In this document: piece by piece, positions 10,001 to 17,881 of the stretch | How positions within the stretch are numbered: position 1 is the first letter of the stretch | Layout: each line of letters opens with the position of its first letter | Assembly: GCA_020634615.1 (NCBI GenBank) | Contig: JACKBI010000004.1 | Coordinates: 186,001-250,000 of the forward strand | DNA from: Anaerolineales bacterium | GTDB lineage: Bacteria; Chloroflexota; Anaerolineae; JAAEKA01 | DNA: 64,000 nt | Direction: 5' to 3' | Translations under genes and position numbers: made by a program | Notes under the pieces: generated by a model | Database searches by the model: none | Told to the model about the DNA's origin: nothing | The model's input: only the letters and a program-made list of their open reading frames with translations

Positions 10001-11606
10001 GCCACTGGATGTGGTCGAATGTTACGCAGAGTTTCTACCCACCGCCGACTATGCCGGATTCGCAGGTGTCAATGCAAGTCCGCTGTCGTTGCACTTCCGC
10101 TTCACGGCCCGCGATGGCTGGGGCGGCGTCAACGCTGCCGACACAACCCTGCTGCTGGCCACGGGCACCGGCCCGTTCCTGGTCACATCGCCCAACGCCG
10201 CGGCCACTTACAAAGGGCTGTCGATGCAAACGGTCACCTGGAACGTAGCGGGAACCGATCTGTCGCCAATCGACACCGCAAATGTGAAAATCTCGCTTTC
10301 TACGGATGGTGGCTATACCTATCCCTACATCCTGGCGGCGAGCACGCCAAACGATGGTTCTGAAATGGTTGCTATGCCAAACGTTGGAACGACAGAAGCG
10401 CGGGTCAAAGTCGAGGCAGTTGGAAACATATTCTTCGACATCTCGAACAGCGACTTTGCGATTCAGGCCGTACCAGAAGTCAGCAACTCGTTGGGCGAAG
10501 GCGGCAGCCAGTCGGTCCAGTACAGCGACTCCCTGACGCCGGACGTGACCGTCACGGCCAGCGACCCCGACTCTTTGGGCACCAGCCTCAGCGCGGTGGC
10601 TGTCGGGCTGCCGGCAGGCATGTCGTTGTCGATTGTGTCGACCAGCGATGACTTGACCCTGCCTGGCACCCGGACGTGGAAGGTGGCCGGCACCGCGACA
10701 GCGGCGCCTGGCTCGTATCCAGTCGCCGTCACAGTAACCGACGAAACGGGCGGCGCAGCAACGACGATGTTCACAATTGTCGTGACCAAAGAGGACGCGG
10801 ATGTCACCTACACCGGCGACATGCTGGCGTTCACGGCCCCCAACAGCTCCTCCGCCAGCGTGCTCCTGCGGGTGACCGTGCGGGACAGTTCGGTCGTAGC
10901 GGGATCTGGCGACACACAGCCAGGCGACGTTCGCAACGCGACGGTGACCTTCAAGGAAGGTTCAACGACCCTCTGCGGACCACTCAACGTGGCGCTGATC
11001 AACGGCGACACGACCACTGGAACCGCCAGTTGTACTGTGGTTCTGGGGCTCGATGCGCATCAGATCGACGTCATCATCAACAACTACTACGTCGGATCGA
11101 CATCAGCGATTGTCGAGGTCGCCCAACCGAATGGCAGCTTTGCGACCGGCGGCGGCTACCTGACCATCGCAAACTCCGGCGGCACGTACCGAGCGGATGC
11201 CGGTTCGAAGCTGAACTTCGGGTTCAACGTCAGCTACAAGAACGCCAGAACCCTCAAAGGCCACGTCAACATCGTATTCCGCAGCGGTGGAAACACGTAC
11301 CAGATCAAGAGCACGGCGCTAGAGTCCCTGGGGATCACCTTCAAGACTCCTGGCGGGCAGCCTTGTACTGGCCCGGCAAGTCCCAACTGTTACGGCATCG
11401 CCGACTTCAGGTCGAAGGCGAACTTGACCGGCGTTGGTGGAAATCTCACCTTGCAGATGACGCTGACTGACAAGGGCGAGCCCGGCGCGAACGACACCAT
11501 CGGCATCACGCTCTGGGACGGTAACAGGCTACTCCTGTCCTCCGAGTGGACGGGAGCACAGACGATCGAGACCTTGCTCGGCGGGGGCAACCTGGCCGTG
11601 CACTAG
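7071..11606 (+). CDS. Giant secreted metzincin-type metalloprotease (M12B/reprolysin-like)
   Basis: The GTG at 7071 was chosen because AAGGAG at 7059-7064 precedes it and it yields a clean signal peptide (KHIHRILSCLTMIALLMAF...ASA). The catalytic domain has the zinc motif HEMGHQFSGNH and a later Met-turn SVMAYAGIC, placing it among metzincins. The Gly of the usual HExxHxxGxxH is shifted one position (S then G). Downstream are two repeats with VTISGVGVADYNGTWTVTAVP / VTIASVGVAGYNGTWTITAVP, then two blocks with F-V--GG-DS--I---G--YTTA, an Ig/fibronectin-like region, a cadherin-like segment and the C-terminal module shared with the upstream propeller. The propeptide has no visible Cys switch that I can name. 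Predicted extracellular protease; substrate unknown. Confidence 0.87.
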   Translation: MKHIHRILSCLTMIALLMAFMGSAVPRASAAPSNDAPTNTACTPLTPPNKAFGLADGSGQNLWHAVDETALPARQSAQRAVNPLYFQSYTLDRNGMAVLLSTAPAQYSEAATTNPLVLSLPNPCGGFERFTVEESPVMEPGLAAKHPDIKTYRGRGIDNTAATIRFDLTPLGFHAAVRSPQGAWYIDPYYHLDDSVYVAYFGRDLSEDPHGGFAESMADDFDLATVREVDAVANPPTGDVLRTYRLALITDPGYATYFGGPANVTAAKVTLMNRVDQIYEEDLSIFMVLVANNDLLNLDTYAQAIAPNGPCGAAGCFTQSQVTGCSSTSRARYVIGQIIGASNYDIGHLALGQPGGGVANLGVVGRSNKAGGCTGIPTPVGDFYAVDYVAHEMGHQFSGNHPFNGNQLNCSGGNRSAANSVEPGSGSSVMAYAGICLTDDLQAHSDPYFSQRSLQEISTYTASNQAAINEVQTASLQHFGGGNEVQVVTFGPGYSQAATVQPLSLAINGAPSATSRGGAEETGNTVTIATGSAHTLQVGDTVTISGVGVADYNGTWTVTAVPTSRSFQYTNPTAGLATSGGGTVTLAVPGATESGTTVTISTSAPHGRSVGDVVTIASVGVAGYNGTWTITAVPTARTFEYTAAVSGLANSGGGSATYYSPFQVRIGGNDSVLIGGSGLPYTTANLNTAINAIAGFAGTATVSGAASTGFTVTYGGASAGLDVPNIELVNLSCGGCFASVEETNHGGAFDSFTVNYNGADSALITNGVNYTTAGIKAAIEAIPGWPAGATVTIANFGGGGSPSTNGFQVTFGGTLGVTDVPVMLSLTNMSAGASGFFGETDKGGAVDNKGGIITATGNSWPSVTAPASFTIPLRTPFSLTGEATDADGDTMLYSWEQNDRGGSAGTSLLNNVKSNGPLFAMFPKSAVVSDPLLYNPPGENQLTTNPTRVFPDIDQILDNNTNADTGVCPTGPIAPFAPLDVVECYAEFLPTADYAGFAGVNASPLSLHFRFTARDGWGGVNAADTTLLLATGTGPFLVTSPNAAATYKGLSMQTVTWNVAGTDLSPIDTANVKISLSTDGGYTYPYILAASTPNDGSEMVAMPNVGTTEARVKVEAVGNIFFDISNSDFAIQAVPEVSNSLGEGGSQSVQYSDSLTPDVTVTASDPDSLGTSLSAVAVGLPAGMSLSIVSTSDDLTLPGTRTWKVAGTATAAPGSYPVAVTVTDETGGAATTMFTIVVTKEDADVTYTGDMLAFTAPNSSSASVLLRVTVRDSSVVAGSGDTQPGDVRNATVTFKEGSTTLCGPLNVALINGDTTTGTASCTVVLGLDAHQIDVIINNYYVGSTSAIVEVAQPNGSFATGGGYLTIANSGGTYRADAGSKLNFGFNVSYKNARTLKGHVNIVFRSGGNTYQIKSTALESLGITFKTPGGQPCTGPASPNCYGIADFRSKANLTGVGGNLTLQMTLTDKGEPGANDTIGITLWDGNRLLLSSEWTGAQTIETLLGGGNLAVH
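10800..11606 (+). repeat. Direct repeat, copy 2 (shared C-terminal module)
   Basis: Second copy of the module at 6157-6963, offset 4643 bases. Perfect identity over 10866-11042 and a similar stop context (GGGNLAVH then stop) indicate recent duplication or gene conversion rather than old paralogy. Confidence 0.9.
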
Positions 11607-11614
11607 CATAACCG

Positions 11615-11652
11615 CTGGTCGGAGCGCCCGGTAATGGCGGCGCTTCGACCAG
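11615..11652 (+). terminator. Imperfect hairpin just after the protease gene
   Basis: CTGGTCG-g-AGCGCC pairs with GGCGCT-t-CGACCAG around a 10-base loop, 9 bases after the protease stop. No T run follows. It probably acts with the stronger hairpin downstream. Confidence 0.45.
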
Positions 11653-11685
11653 CCCTGACCACACTGGGGAACTGTCCGATGAGAT

Positions 11686-11718
11686 AAAAGGAGGGGCGGC
11701 TTGGCCGCCCCTCCTTTT
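11686..11718. terminator. Strong bidirectional Rho-independent terminator
   Basis: AAAAGGAGGGGCGGC, loop TTG, GCCGCCCCTCCTTTT: a 15-bp perfect stem with A-run and T-run edges, so it works in both directions. It sits between the rightward protease gene and the leftward response-regulator gene. Confidence 0.9.
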
Positions 11719-11830
11719 AGAATTCACACAACAGAGCAAAACGCGAATGCAAGATCTGCGCCACCTGGTCGATGCGACAAGGCAACTTGTATTGCCTCCG
11801 TTCACGCGTCCGAGCGACTGGAAACAGACT

Positions 11831-12532
11831 CTACGGCTCAAACTTATAGCCAACGCCGCGCACAGTCACCAGCCAGCGCGGGTCGGAGGGATCGTCCTCC
11901 AGCTTCTGGCGCAGGTGGCGCATGTGGACATCGACAGTGCGGTCGTTGCCCAGGTCGCTGTCGTAGCCCCAGATTGCCTCGATGAGCTGCTCGCGGCTGG
12001 CGGGCCGGGCAGGCTGGCTGACCAGGTGACGCAGCAGGCGGAATTCGATGGGTGTCAGTTCTGTGATCTGACCGCGGCGGGTCACCAGCATCCGTTCCAG
12101 ATCGACCTCGACCGCGCCGAAGGCCAGCCGCCTGGCATCCGCTGTGGGCATCGCCAGGTCGCCATACGTCCTGCGCAGCAGCGCGCGAATGCGTGACACC
12201 AGCTCGCGCAGGCTGTAAGGCTTGACAAGATAGTCGTCCGCGCCCAGTTCCAGCCCCAGGATTTTGTCCACCTCTTCATCGCGCGCCGTCAGCATCAAAA
12301 TCGGCTGGCGCTTGCCCTCGCTGCGCAGCGTGCGGCAGACGTCGAAGCCGCTGATGTCGGGCAGTCGGATGTCCAGCACAATGAGATGCGGCGCCTCGTT
12401 GCGCGTCAGCGCCAGCGCCTCGTTGCCAGTGCGCGCCCAAAGAACGCTGAAGCCCTCGGCCGTCAGCCCGTACTCCAGCCCCCTGGCTACCGCCCGCTCA
12501 TCTTCGACAATCAGTATTTTCTCGCCGGACAT
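11831..12532 (-). CDS. OmpR/PhoB-family response regulator, no adjacent kinase
   Basis: The receiver domain (1-118) has acidic residues E10/D11, phospho-site D54 in IVLDIRLPDISG, the conserved Thr in LMLTARD and Lys in DDYLVKPYSL. The C-terminal winged helix (about 130-233) contains LTPIEFRLLRHLVSQPARPASREQL and RTVDVHMRHLRQKLEDDP, closing with VRGVGYKFEP, so it is full length. No histidine kinase lies nearby; the upstream co-directional genes are a DUF4177-like protein and ParA. A CTCGTA-type hairpin repeat begins 8 bases upstream of the ATG and its purine strand (GAGGACGAG) is the only SD-like sequence available. Confidence 0.94.
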   Translation of the reverse strand: MSGEKILIVEDERAVARGLEYGLTAEGFSVLWARTGNEALALTRNEAPHLIVLDIRLPDISGFDVCRTLRSEGKRQPILMLTARDEEVDKILGLELGADDYLVKPYSLRELVSRIRALLRRTYGDLAMPTADARRLAFGAVEVDLERMLVTRRGQITELTPIEFRLLRHLVSQPARPASREQLIEAIWGYDSDLGNDRTVDVHMRHLRQKLEDDPSDPRWLVTVRGVGYKFEP

Positions 12533-12539
12533 TCGGTAT

Positions 12540-12627
12540 CTCGTCCTCGTACTCGTACTCGTACTCCTACTCGTACTCGTCCGTGCCTTCGAACGAGTAC
12601 GAGTAAGAGGACGAGTACGAGTAGGAG
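12540..12627. repeat. Inverted CTCGTA-type intergenic repeat, copy 1
   Basis: A pyrimidine-rich run of CTCGTA/CTCGTC units turns into its own complement. Positions 12564-12580 pair perfectly (17 bp) with 12611-12627, with several alternative registers. It sits between two leftward genes, just 5' of the regulator start. Positions 12607-12627 are identical to 50334-50354 in the second copy. No spacer-like unique segments, so it is not a CRISPR. Confidence 0.85.
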
Positions 12628-12644
12628 CCGGAAAAGCTTGCCCG

Positions 12645-13052
12645 CTACTTCTTGGCGCGCTTCAGGAACAGTTGATAGAAATCGCTGGCGCCGTAGAGCG
12701 TCTTGCCACCGCCCGCGCCTACCATTTCCCAACCATCCTGGCCCAGCTGCGCCAGGTAGTCGTGAATGACCGGCGCCTGGTTCCAGTTGCGAATCTCCTG
12801 GCCGTTGATATAGCGGGGCCGCCAGCCGCGATAGTTACTGAACGAGACAATCAGATAGTCCCAGCCTTTTGGAGCCGGCGCGGGTTCCGGCTGTTTGGCT
12901 TGTTTGGCCTTGCCACCTGATGAACCGGCAGCGCGGCTGGTGCGCGCTTTTGGCGGCGGTGTTGATTGAGCCGGTGGAGCAGGGATGTCGGCGTCGGTCG
13001 GTGGGCCAGCCAGCAGCTCGCCCAGCACGTCAGGCGTTTCCTTGCGCGTCAT
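12645..13052 (-). CDS. Small DUF4177-like protein
   Basis: 135 aa. The N-terminal half is low complexity (Ala/Pro/Lys, TPPPKARTSRAAGSSGGKAKQAKQ). The C-terminal 70 residues hold WDYLIVSFSNY....YLAQLGQDGWEMVGAGGG..YQLFLKR, which resembles the short beta-sheet DUF4177 fold (L-x-x-GWE-V). It overlaps the 3' end of the ParA gene by 23 bases, so the two are probably translationally coupled. The function is unknown. A role in binding or recruiting something for the ParA ATPase would be inference from the overlap alone. Confidence 0.7.
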   Translation of the reverse strand: MTRKETPDVLGELLAGPPTDADIPAPPAQSTPPPKARTSRAAGSSGGKAKQAKQPEPAPAPKGWDYLIVSFSNYRGWRPRYINGQEIRNWNQAPVIHDYLAQLGQDGWEMVGAGGGKTLYGASDFYQLFLKRAKK

Positions 13053-13788
13053 CTTGCATGATCCTTTCTACCAGTCGCCCGTAGTCCTCGGCGCCGGCCG
13101 AGCGGGGCGCGTACTCAAAAATGTGCTGGCGATAGCCGGGAGCTTCGGAGAGTCGCACGTTGTAGCGGATCGGCTCGCACGTCTGGCCGGGGAAGTAGGT
13201 GTGCAGCTGAGCGAGGATCTCCTCCGACTTGCGCACCCGCCGATCCATGAAGGTCGGCACGACGTAGCGCAGCGCCAGGCCGTCGCGGTAGCGCTGGATG
13301 TCTGTCATGCTCTGCGAGAACTCCATCAGCCCTTGCAGCGTCATGACCTCCAGCGAAACCGGCGCCAGCACCTCGTCGACGTAGAAGAGCACGTTGACGG
13401 TCAGTACATCCCAGCCGGGCGCGGTGTCGACGATCACGTAGTCGTAGCGGCCATCCAGCGCGACCAGCGCCTCGGCCAGCGTGCGTTCGCCGCCGAAATC
13501 CTTGCGCGCGATGACCCGTTTCAGACCGGCCAGGCTCTTGCCGCCGGCCAGCACGGCCAGATTGTCGCGCGCCGGCGTCGCCAGCTGTTCCGGCGCGCCT
13601 TCGCCTGCGACCAGCTCGGCCAGTCCGCCCGAGGCGGTCACGCCCAGCGACCGGCCGGCCTGGCCCTGGGTATCGACGTCGATCAGCAGCACGTTCTGGC
13701 CGGCCAGCGCCAGGCCGGCAGCCAGGTTGACGGCGGTCGTCGTCTTGCCGACGCCGCCTTTGGTCAAAGCAACGGCAATTTTCCTCAT
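13030..13788 (-). CDS. ParA/MinD-family ATPase
   Basis: The ATG at 13788 follows CAGGAG with a good spacing and places the deviant Walker A motif KGGVGKTTTAVNLAAG at residues 10-25; a longer in-frame extension lacks family similarity. Other hallmarks are VLLIDVDTQGQA (Walker A') and YVIVDTAPGWD (Walker B). 252 aa, normal for a soluble ParA without an N-terminal HTH. No parB or parS is recognisable nearby, and the gene is followed by a DUF4177-like protein rather than ParB, so it may position a cellular cargo other than the chromosome. That role is inference. Confidence 0.9.
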   Translation of the reverse strand: MRKIAVALTKGGVGKTTTAVNLAAGLALAGQNVLLIDVDTQGQAGRSLGVTASGGLAELVAGEGAPEQLATPARDNLAVLAGGKSLAGLKRVIARKDFGGERTLAEALVALDGRYDYVIVDTAPGWDVLTVNVLFYVDEVLAPVSLEVMTLQGLMEFSQSMTDIQRYRDGLALRYVVPTFMDRRVRKSEEILAQLHTYFPGQTCEPIRYNVRLSEAPGYRQHIFEYAPRSAGAEDYGRLVERIMQDDAQGNA

Positions 13789-13820
13789 GGGTTGCTCCTG
13801 TGGTGAAGCCTTTGCACGGT

Positions 13821-13831
13821 AGTATACCACA
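13821..13831 (-). promoter_or_regulatory. Extended -10 promoter for the parA unit
   Basis: On the minus strand TGTGG is followed by TATACT, about 33 bases before the ParA ATG. A TTGTGC 20 bases further upstream is a poor -35, as is common with extended -10 promoters. Confidence 0.55.
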
Positions 13832-13969
13832 GGGTAGCGCCGTAATGCACAAGGTTCGTCCGCCCCGTTACTTTTCGTCCCGTCCAAGCGTCTTTTCATG
13901 TGATAGCTGCTTTCGCGCGCAGTGCGCCGCGGCCGCGTTCCCCGCACATAGTCACGGAGAGAGACGCTC

Positions 13970-15640
13970 GTGTCCAAAAACTTCCCATTTGTACTGCTGG
14001 TTTTGGTATTTGTCCTGGTTGCCCTGGCCGTGACGGTGGTTCCGGCGTCGTCGGGCGCGCTGTTGCGGTCCGGTGATCTCAGCCCGCGTTTGCAGGGCGT
14101 CTGCCCCGACCAGTATGAGCCGGACAACGACGCGTCCGAGGCGAAACCGATCCTTGCGGACGGCGCGGCCCAACGCCACACTTTCGACCCGGTGGGCGAC
14201 CAGGACTGGAAGTACTTCCAGGCGACGGCCGGCCGCGTTTACACCGCGACGACCTTCAACCTGCTGCTGGACACCGACACAACGCTGCGGTTGTACGACA
14301 CCGACGGCACTACCGTGCTGGCGTTCAACGACGACTACCCCGGTTCACCCGAACCGCTGGCGTCGCAGATCGTCTGGACCGCGCCGGCCGATGGCCAGTA
14401 CTACCTGCGCACGCGCGACTTCTACGGCCGGGGCGACTGCCTCGGCTACGACATCAACCTGATCGACGACCTGACGCCGATGGCCGGTTTCGGGCCCTGG
14501 CTGCCCATGCTGTTTGTGCGTTACGCCCCGCCGCCCACTGCAACGCCCACGGCGACAGCCACTGCCTCGGCTACGGCTTCTCCAACTGCGACCTCCACGC
14601 CGACCGCGACAAACACGCCGACGATCACGCCATCGCCGACAGTCACACCCTCGCCGACGGTTACCAATACGCCGACGCCGCCTGGCCCGACAGCCACACC
14701 CATCGCGGTGCCGGGTCTCGATGCGCCCAACGGTCTGGCAGTCAACGCGGCCATCAATCGCGTCTATGTTGCCAGCCGTAACACCAACTCGTTGTTCGTG
14801 TTGAACGGCGCCGACCAATCGGTGCTGGCGGAGCTGCCGGTGGGCGCTCTGCCCTTCGGCGTGGCCGCCAATGCCGCCACCGGCCGTGTGTATGTGGCGA
14901 ACTACGGCAGCGCATCGCTGACGGTGATCGACGGTCTGACGAACCAGGTGGTGACGACCGTGCCGCTGGCGCCTGAGATGACCTACGTCGCGGTCAACAC
15001 CCAGACCAACCGGGTCTACGCAGTCAGTCACGCCGCCAATACGTTGTATGTGCTGGACGGTGCAACCAACGCGGTGCTCAACAGCGCCAGCACCGGCATC
15101 AACGCGGGCGCGTACGGACTGGCGGTCAGCGAAAGCCTCGACCGCGTCTATGTCGGCAACCGTGACAACCAGAAGATCGTCACTTTCGATGGCGATGGCA
15201 ACGTCATTGCCGGCCAGGGTGTCACGCCGCAGCCGCCGGGCGCGGTGCCCTACGCGCTGGGCTTCAACAACTACAACAACAAGCTCTACGTGGTGCTGGC
15301 GACCAACTCGGTGAACGTCAACGCGGTTCAGGTCTACGCGGCAAGCGGCTCCGGTCTGGTGCTGCTCGACACTGCCAGCCTGCCTTCCGGCGGGACGACC
15401 GGCGGCGGCGGCGTGGCGGTCAACCCGGCAACAGACCGGGTGTTCATCACCAACTCGGCCTCCAACAATGTCAGCATCGTCGATGGCGACAGCAACGCAG
15501 TCGTCGCGACGCAGGCCGTCGGGCAGTTCCCCTACGGCATCGCGGTGAACCCGACCGACGGCGCAGTCTATGTTGGCAATGGGTTGAGCGATAACCTGTC
15601 GCTGTTCTACGATGAGGGAGTTCGCAGGAGGGAGCCATGA
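13970..15640 (+). CDS. Secreted PPC-domain plus YVTN beta-propeller protein
   Basis: GTG start preceded by CACGGAGAGAG; the N-terminus (NFPFVLLVLVFVLVALAVTVV) is a signal peptide. Residues about 45-165 form a pre-peptidase C-terminal (PPC) beta-sandwich: DQYEPDND, VGDQDWKYFQA, LDTDTTLRLYD, YYLRTRDF. Next comes WLPMLFVRY, then a PT-rich linker (about 185-245) and a propeller of about six YVTN blades (NRVYVASRNTNSLFVL, GRVYVANYGSASLTVIDG and so on). The 3' end overlaps the next gene by 4 bases (ATGA). Likely an extracellular adhesion or scaffold protein; no catalytic residues are evident. Confidence 0.85.
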   Translation: MSKNFPFVLLVLVFVLVALAVTVVPASSGALLRSGDLSPRLQGVCPDQYEPDNDASEAKPILADGAAQRHTFDPVGDQDWKYFQATAGRVYTATTFNLLLDTDTTLRLYDTDGTTVLAFNDDYPGSPEPLASQIVWTAPADGQYYLRTRDFYGRGDCLGYDINLIDDLTPMAGFGPWLPMLFVRYAPPPTATPTATATASATASPTATSTPTATNTPTITPSPTVTPSPTVTNTPTPPGPTATPIAVPGLDAPNGLAVNAAINRVYVASRNTNSLFVLNGADQSVLAELPVGALPFGVAANAATGRVYVANYGSASLTVIDGLTNQVVTTVPLAPEMTYVAVNTQTNRVYAVSHAANTLYVLDGATNAVLNSASTGINAGAYGLAVSESLDRVYVGNRDNQKIVTFDGDGNVIAGQGVTPQPPGAVPYALGFNNYNNKLYVVLATNSVNVNAVQVYAASGSGLVLLDTASLPSGGTTGGGGVAVNPATDRVFITNSASNNVSIVDGDSNAVVATQAVGQFPYGIAVNPTDGAVYVGNGLSDNLSLFYDEGVRRREP

Positions 15641-17763
15641 AACCACGCTTATCGTTGCGTTGGCTGGCAGGGGTATGGGGTGTTGCCGGCGGTCTGCTGC
15701 TGCTTTTGTTGATCAGCCTGGGCGCGGCCAGCGCGGCCACCTCCGGGCAGGCGCCGGCGGTCAGGTCCAGCTTTCAGCCGCAAGCCGGTCTGACAGCCTG
15801 CAAGTTCAGCGACCGCAACGGGAATGGCGAGCGCGACGCTGACGAAGCGCCGGTCTCCGGCGTTTCGCTTGGCTACATCAACGACCTGGGGGACACCGGC
15901 AGCGGTGTCACCGGCCCGGACGGCTGCGTCATCTGGGCTGACCTGCCGGCCGCGACCTATGCTGTGACCGAGACCAGCCCGTTGGGTTGTCTGCCGACCA
16001 CCGATCCCTATCCGCCGCAGATCACAATAACGGCGAGCCAGTCGGCCCAGGTAGAGATCGGCAACCGCTGCTTCGGCGCGCTGGTGGCGCACACCTTCGA
16101 GGATCTGGACGGCAGCGGCACGTGGGATCCCGGCGAGGCGCCGCTGGGCGGCGTGGTGGTGTCCTGGACCAACGAATACGGCGAGGGCGACACGGATGTC
16201 AGCGACGCGACGGGTGTCGTTTCCTGGCTCGACGAACCCGAGGGCATGGTCACCGTGACTGCCTCGACGCTGCCCGGTTACGTGCCGACCTCAGCAACGA
16301 CCCAGACCGGCGCGCTGCTGACCGCACAGACCACGAGCTTCGATTTTGGCCAGCAACCCAGAACACTGCACATGTATCTGCCGATACTGATGAAGCAGAT
16401 CGCTCAGCCGACGCCAACGTCGACGTCCGGCCCACCGCCACCAACGTCCACTTCGGGTCCGCCTCCGCCAACACCGGTTGGCGCCGGCTGCGTCACCGGT
16501 CGCAAGATCGACACGACCATGACCGGGCTGCCGGGCTGGACGATCATCCTGGAACCGGCTGGCGGCGGTGAACCGCGCAGCGCAGTTACCGACGGACTGG
16601 GGAACGTTCGCTTCGACGGTGTGCCGGCCGGCAGCTATGTAGTGTCAGAGGTATTGCAGCCCGGCTGGACGCCGGTGGTTCCGCCGTCGGTGCTGATCGT
16701 GGTCGTACCCGGCGACCAATGTACGGCTGTGACCTTCCAGAATCGGCGGTCCGTGCCGACATCGACGCCCACCGCGACAGCCACCGCCACACCGACGACC
16801 ACATCCACCAGCACGCCGCTGCCGACCATTCCTGGTATTCAACATCCCAAGGGAATCGGCGTCAACGTGCAGACGAACCGAGTCTATGTCGCCAGCAAGA
16901 CGACCGATCGGCTGGTCAAGATCGACGGTGCGACCAACGCGGTGCTGGCGTCCTATCACACCGGCAGTGAGCCATTTGGCGTCGCGGCCAACAGCGCGAC
17001 CAACAAGGTGTACGTCGCCAACTACGCCGGCAACTCACTGTGGGTGCTGGACGGCACATCCGGGGCGCTGCTGGGAACGGTCTATTTCAGCAGCATGGGC
17101 TACGGCGAACCGTCCTATGTCGCGGTCAACGAGACGCTGAACCGGGCCTATGTCAGCCTGCACGACGGCGGACGGTTGGCGGTCATCGACGGCGCAACCA
17201 ATGGGCTGATCACGACCGTCGAGGCGGAAGCCGGCGCGCTGGGCGTCGCAGTCGATCCAGGCTTGCAGCGGGCGTTCGTCTCCTGCCGCGACACGGACAA
17301 CGTGGTGGTGGTTGACACGGCCAGCAACACGCGCCTGTGGAGTCAGACCTTCGCGGTGCAGGGCGAGCCTTATGCCATCGCAGTCGACGCAGTGCGCCAC
17401 CGGCTGTATGCGTTGATCTCTGTCAGCGGCAGCAATCCCGACCGGGTCGCGGTGTACAGTCTTGCGTCCAGCGGCGCCAGCCGCATCGGCACGGTGATGG
17501 TCGGCGCTGGCGGCATCCAGGGCGGGACAGGCATTGCGGTCAACCCGACCACCGGCCATGTCTTCGTTGCCAACAGCGCTGACGGCACGGTGACGGTGAT
17601 CGACGGCCCGGGCATGGCGGTGCTGAATACTGTCACCGTGGGCGACGCCCCCGGCATGATCGGCGTCAACCCGTCAACCGGTCGCGTCTACGTCGGCAAC
17701 CGCGGCGACAATACCGTTCAGGTGCTGCAAGATAGCTTCACGCGCCGCCGGACGCGGCGCTAG
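15637..17763 (+). CDS. Secreted Cna-B/SdrD-like plus YVTN beta-propeller protein
   Basis: Overlaps the previous gene by ATGA and has GGAGG upstream, so the two form one unit. Signal peptide at 1-30. Two SdrD-type repeats follow (FSDRNGNGERDADEAPVSGV, FEDLDGSGTWDPGEAPLGGV) with Asp-rich Ca-binding-like loops. Then MYLPILMKQ, a short TSTSGPPPPT linker, a Cna-B-like domain (KIDTTMTGLPGWTIILEP), a second PT-rich linker and a YVTN propeller similar to the one upstream (NRVYVASKTTDRLVKIDG, KVYVANYAGNSLWVLDG). 708 aa. It is a paralogue of its neighbour in the propeller only; the N-terminal modules differ. Confidence 0.85.
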   Translation: MKPRLSLRWLAGVWGVAGGLLLLLLISLGAASAATSGQAPAVRSSFQPQAGLTACKFSDRNGNGERDADEAPVSGVSLGYINDLGDTGSGVTGPDGCVIWADLPAATYAVTETSPLGCLPTTDPYPPQITITASQSAQVEIGNRCFGALVAHTFEDLDGSGTWDPGEAPLGGVVVSWTNEYGEGDTDVSDATGVVSWLDEPEGMVTVTASTLPGYVPTSATTQTGALLTAQTTSFDFGQQPRTLHMYLPILMKQIAQPTPTSTSGPPPPTSTSGPPPPTPVGAGCVTGRKIDTTMTGLPGWTIILEPAGGGEPRSAVTDGLGNVRFDGVPAGSYVVSEVLQPGWTPVVPPSVLIVVVPGDQCTAVTFQNRRSVPTSTPTATATATPTTTSTSTPLPTIPGIQHPKGIGVNVQTNRVYVASKTTDRLVKIDGATNAVLASYHTGSEPFGVAANSATNKVYVANYAGNSLWVLDGTSGALLGTVYFSSMGYGEPSYVAVNETLNRAYVSLHDGGRLAVIDGATNGLITTVEAEAGALGVAVDPGLQRAFVSCRDTDNVVVVDTASNTRLWSQTFAVQGEPYAIAVDAVRHRLYALISVSGSNPDRVAVYSLASSGASRIGTVMVGAGGIQGGTGIAVNPTTGHVFVANSADGTVTVIDGPGMAVLNTVTVGDAPGMIGVNPSTGRVYVGNRGDNTVQVLQDSFTRRRTRR

Positions 17764-17881
17764 ATTTCGCGGTTCTGGGGGGATGTACGTGCGGCTGTAG
17801 ATACCTTACTCGATGGTGCAGGTTAACAGCAGCCACCGTAGTGCCACTGTTGGGACCGGGTCGCAGCCTGGCCCGAAGCGG

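Noticed and set aside
12540..12627. Short repeats that might be a CRISPR array
   Set aside because: Units are 6 bases, contiguous and self-complementary, with no spacers and no cas genes.
14345..15646. 433-codon open frame on the minus strand opposite the propeller gene
   Set aside because: Codon-position shadow of the repeats in the real gene; composition is implausible and no SD is present.
17742..17760. GCGCCGC/GCGGCGC hairpin as terminator of the propeller operon
   Set aside because: The stem is only 7 bp inside the coding end, and no T run follows.
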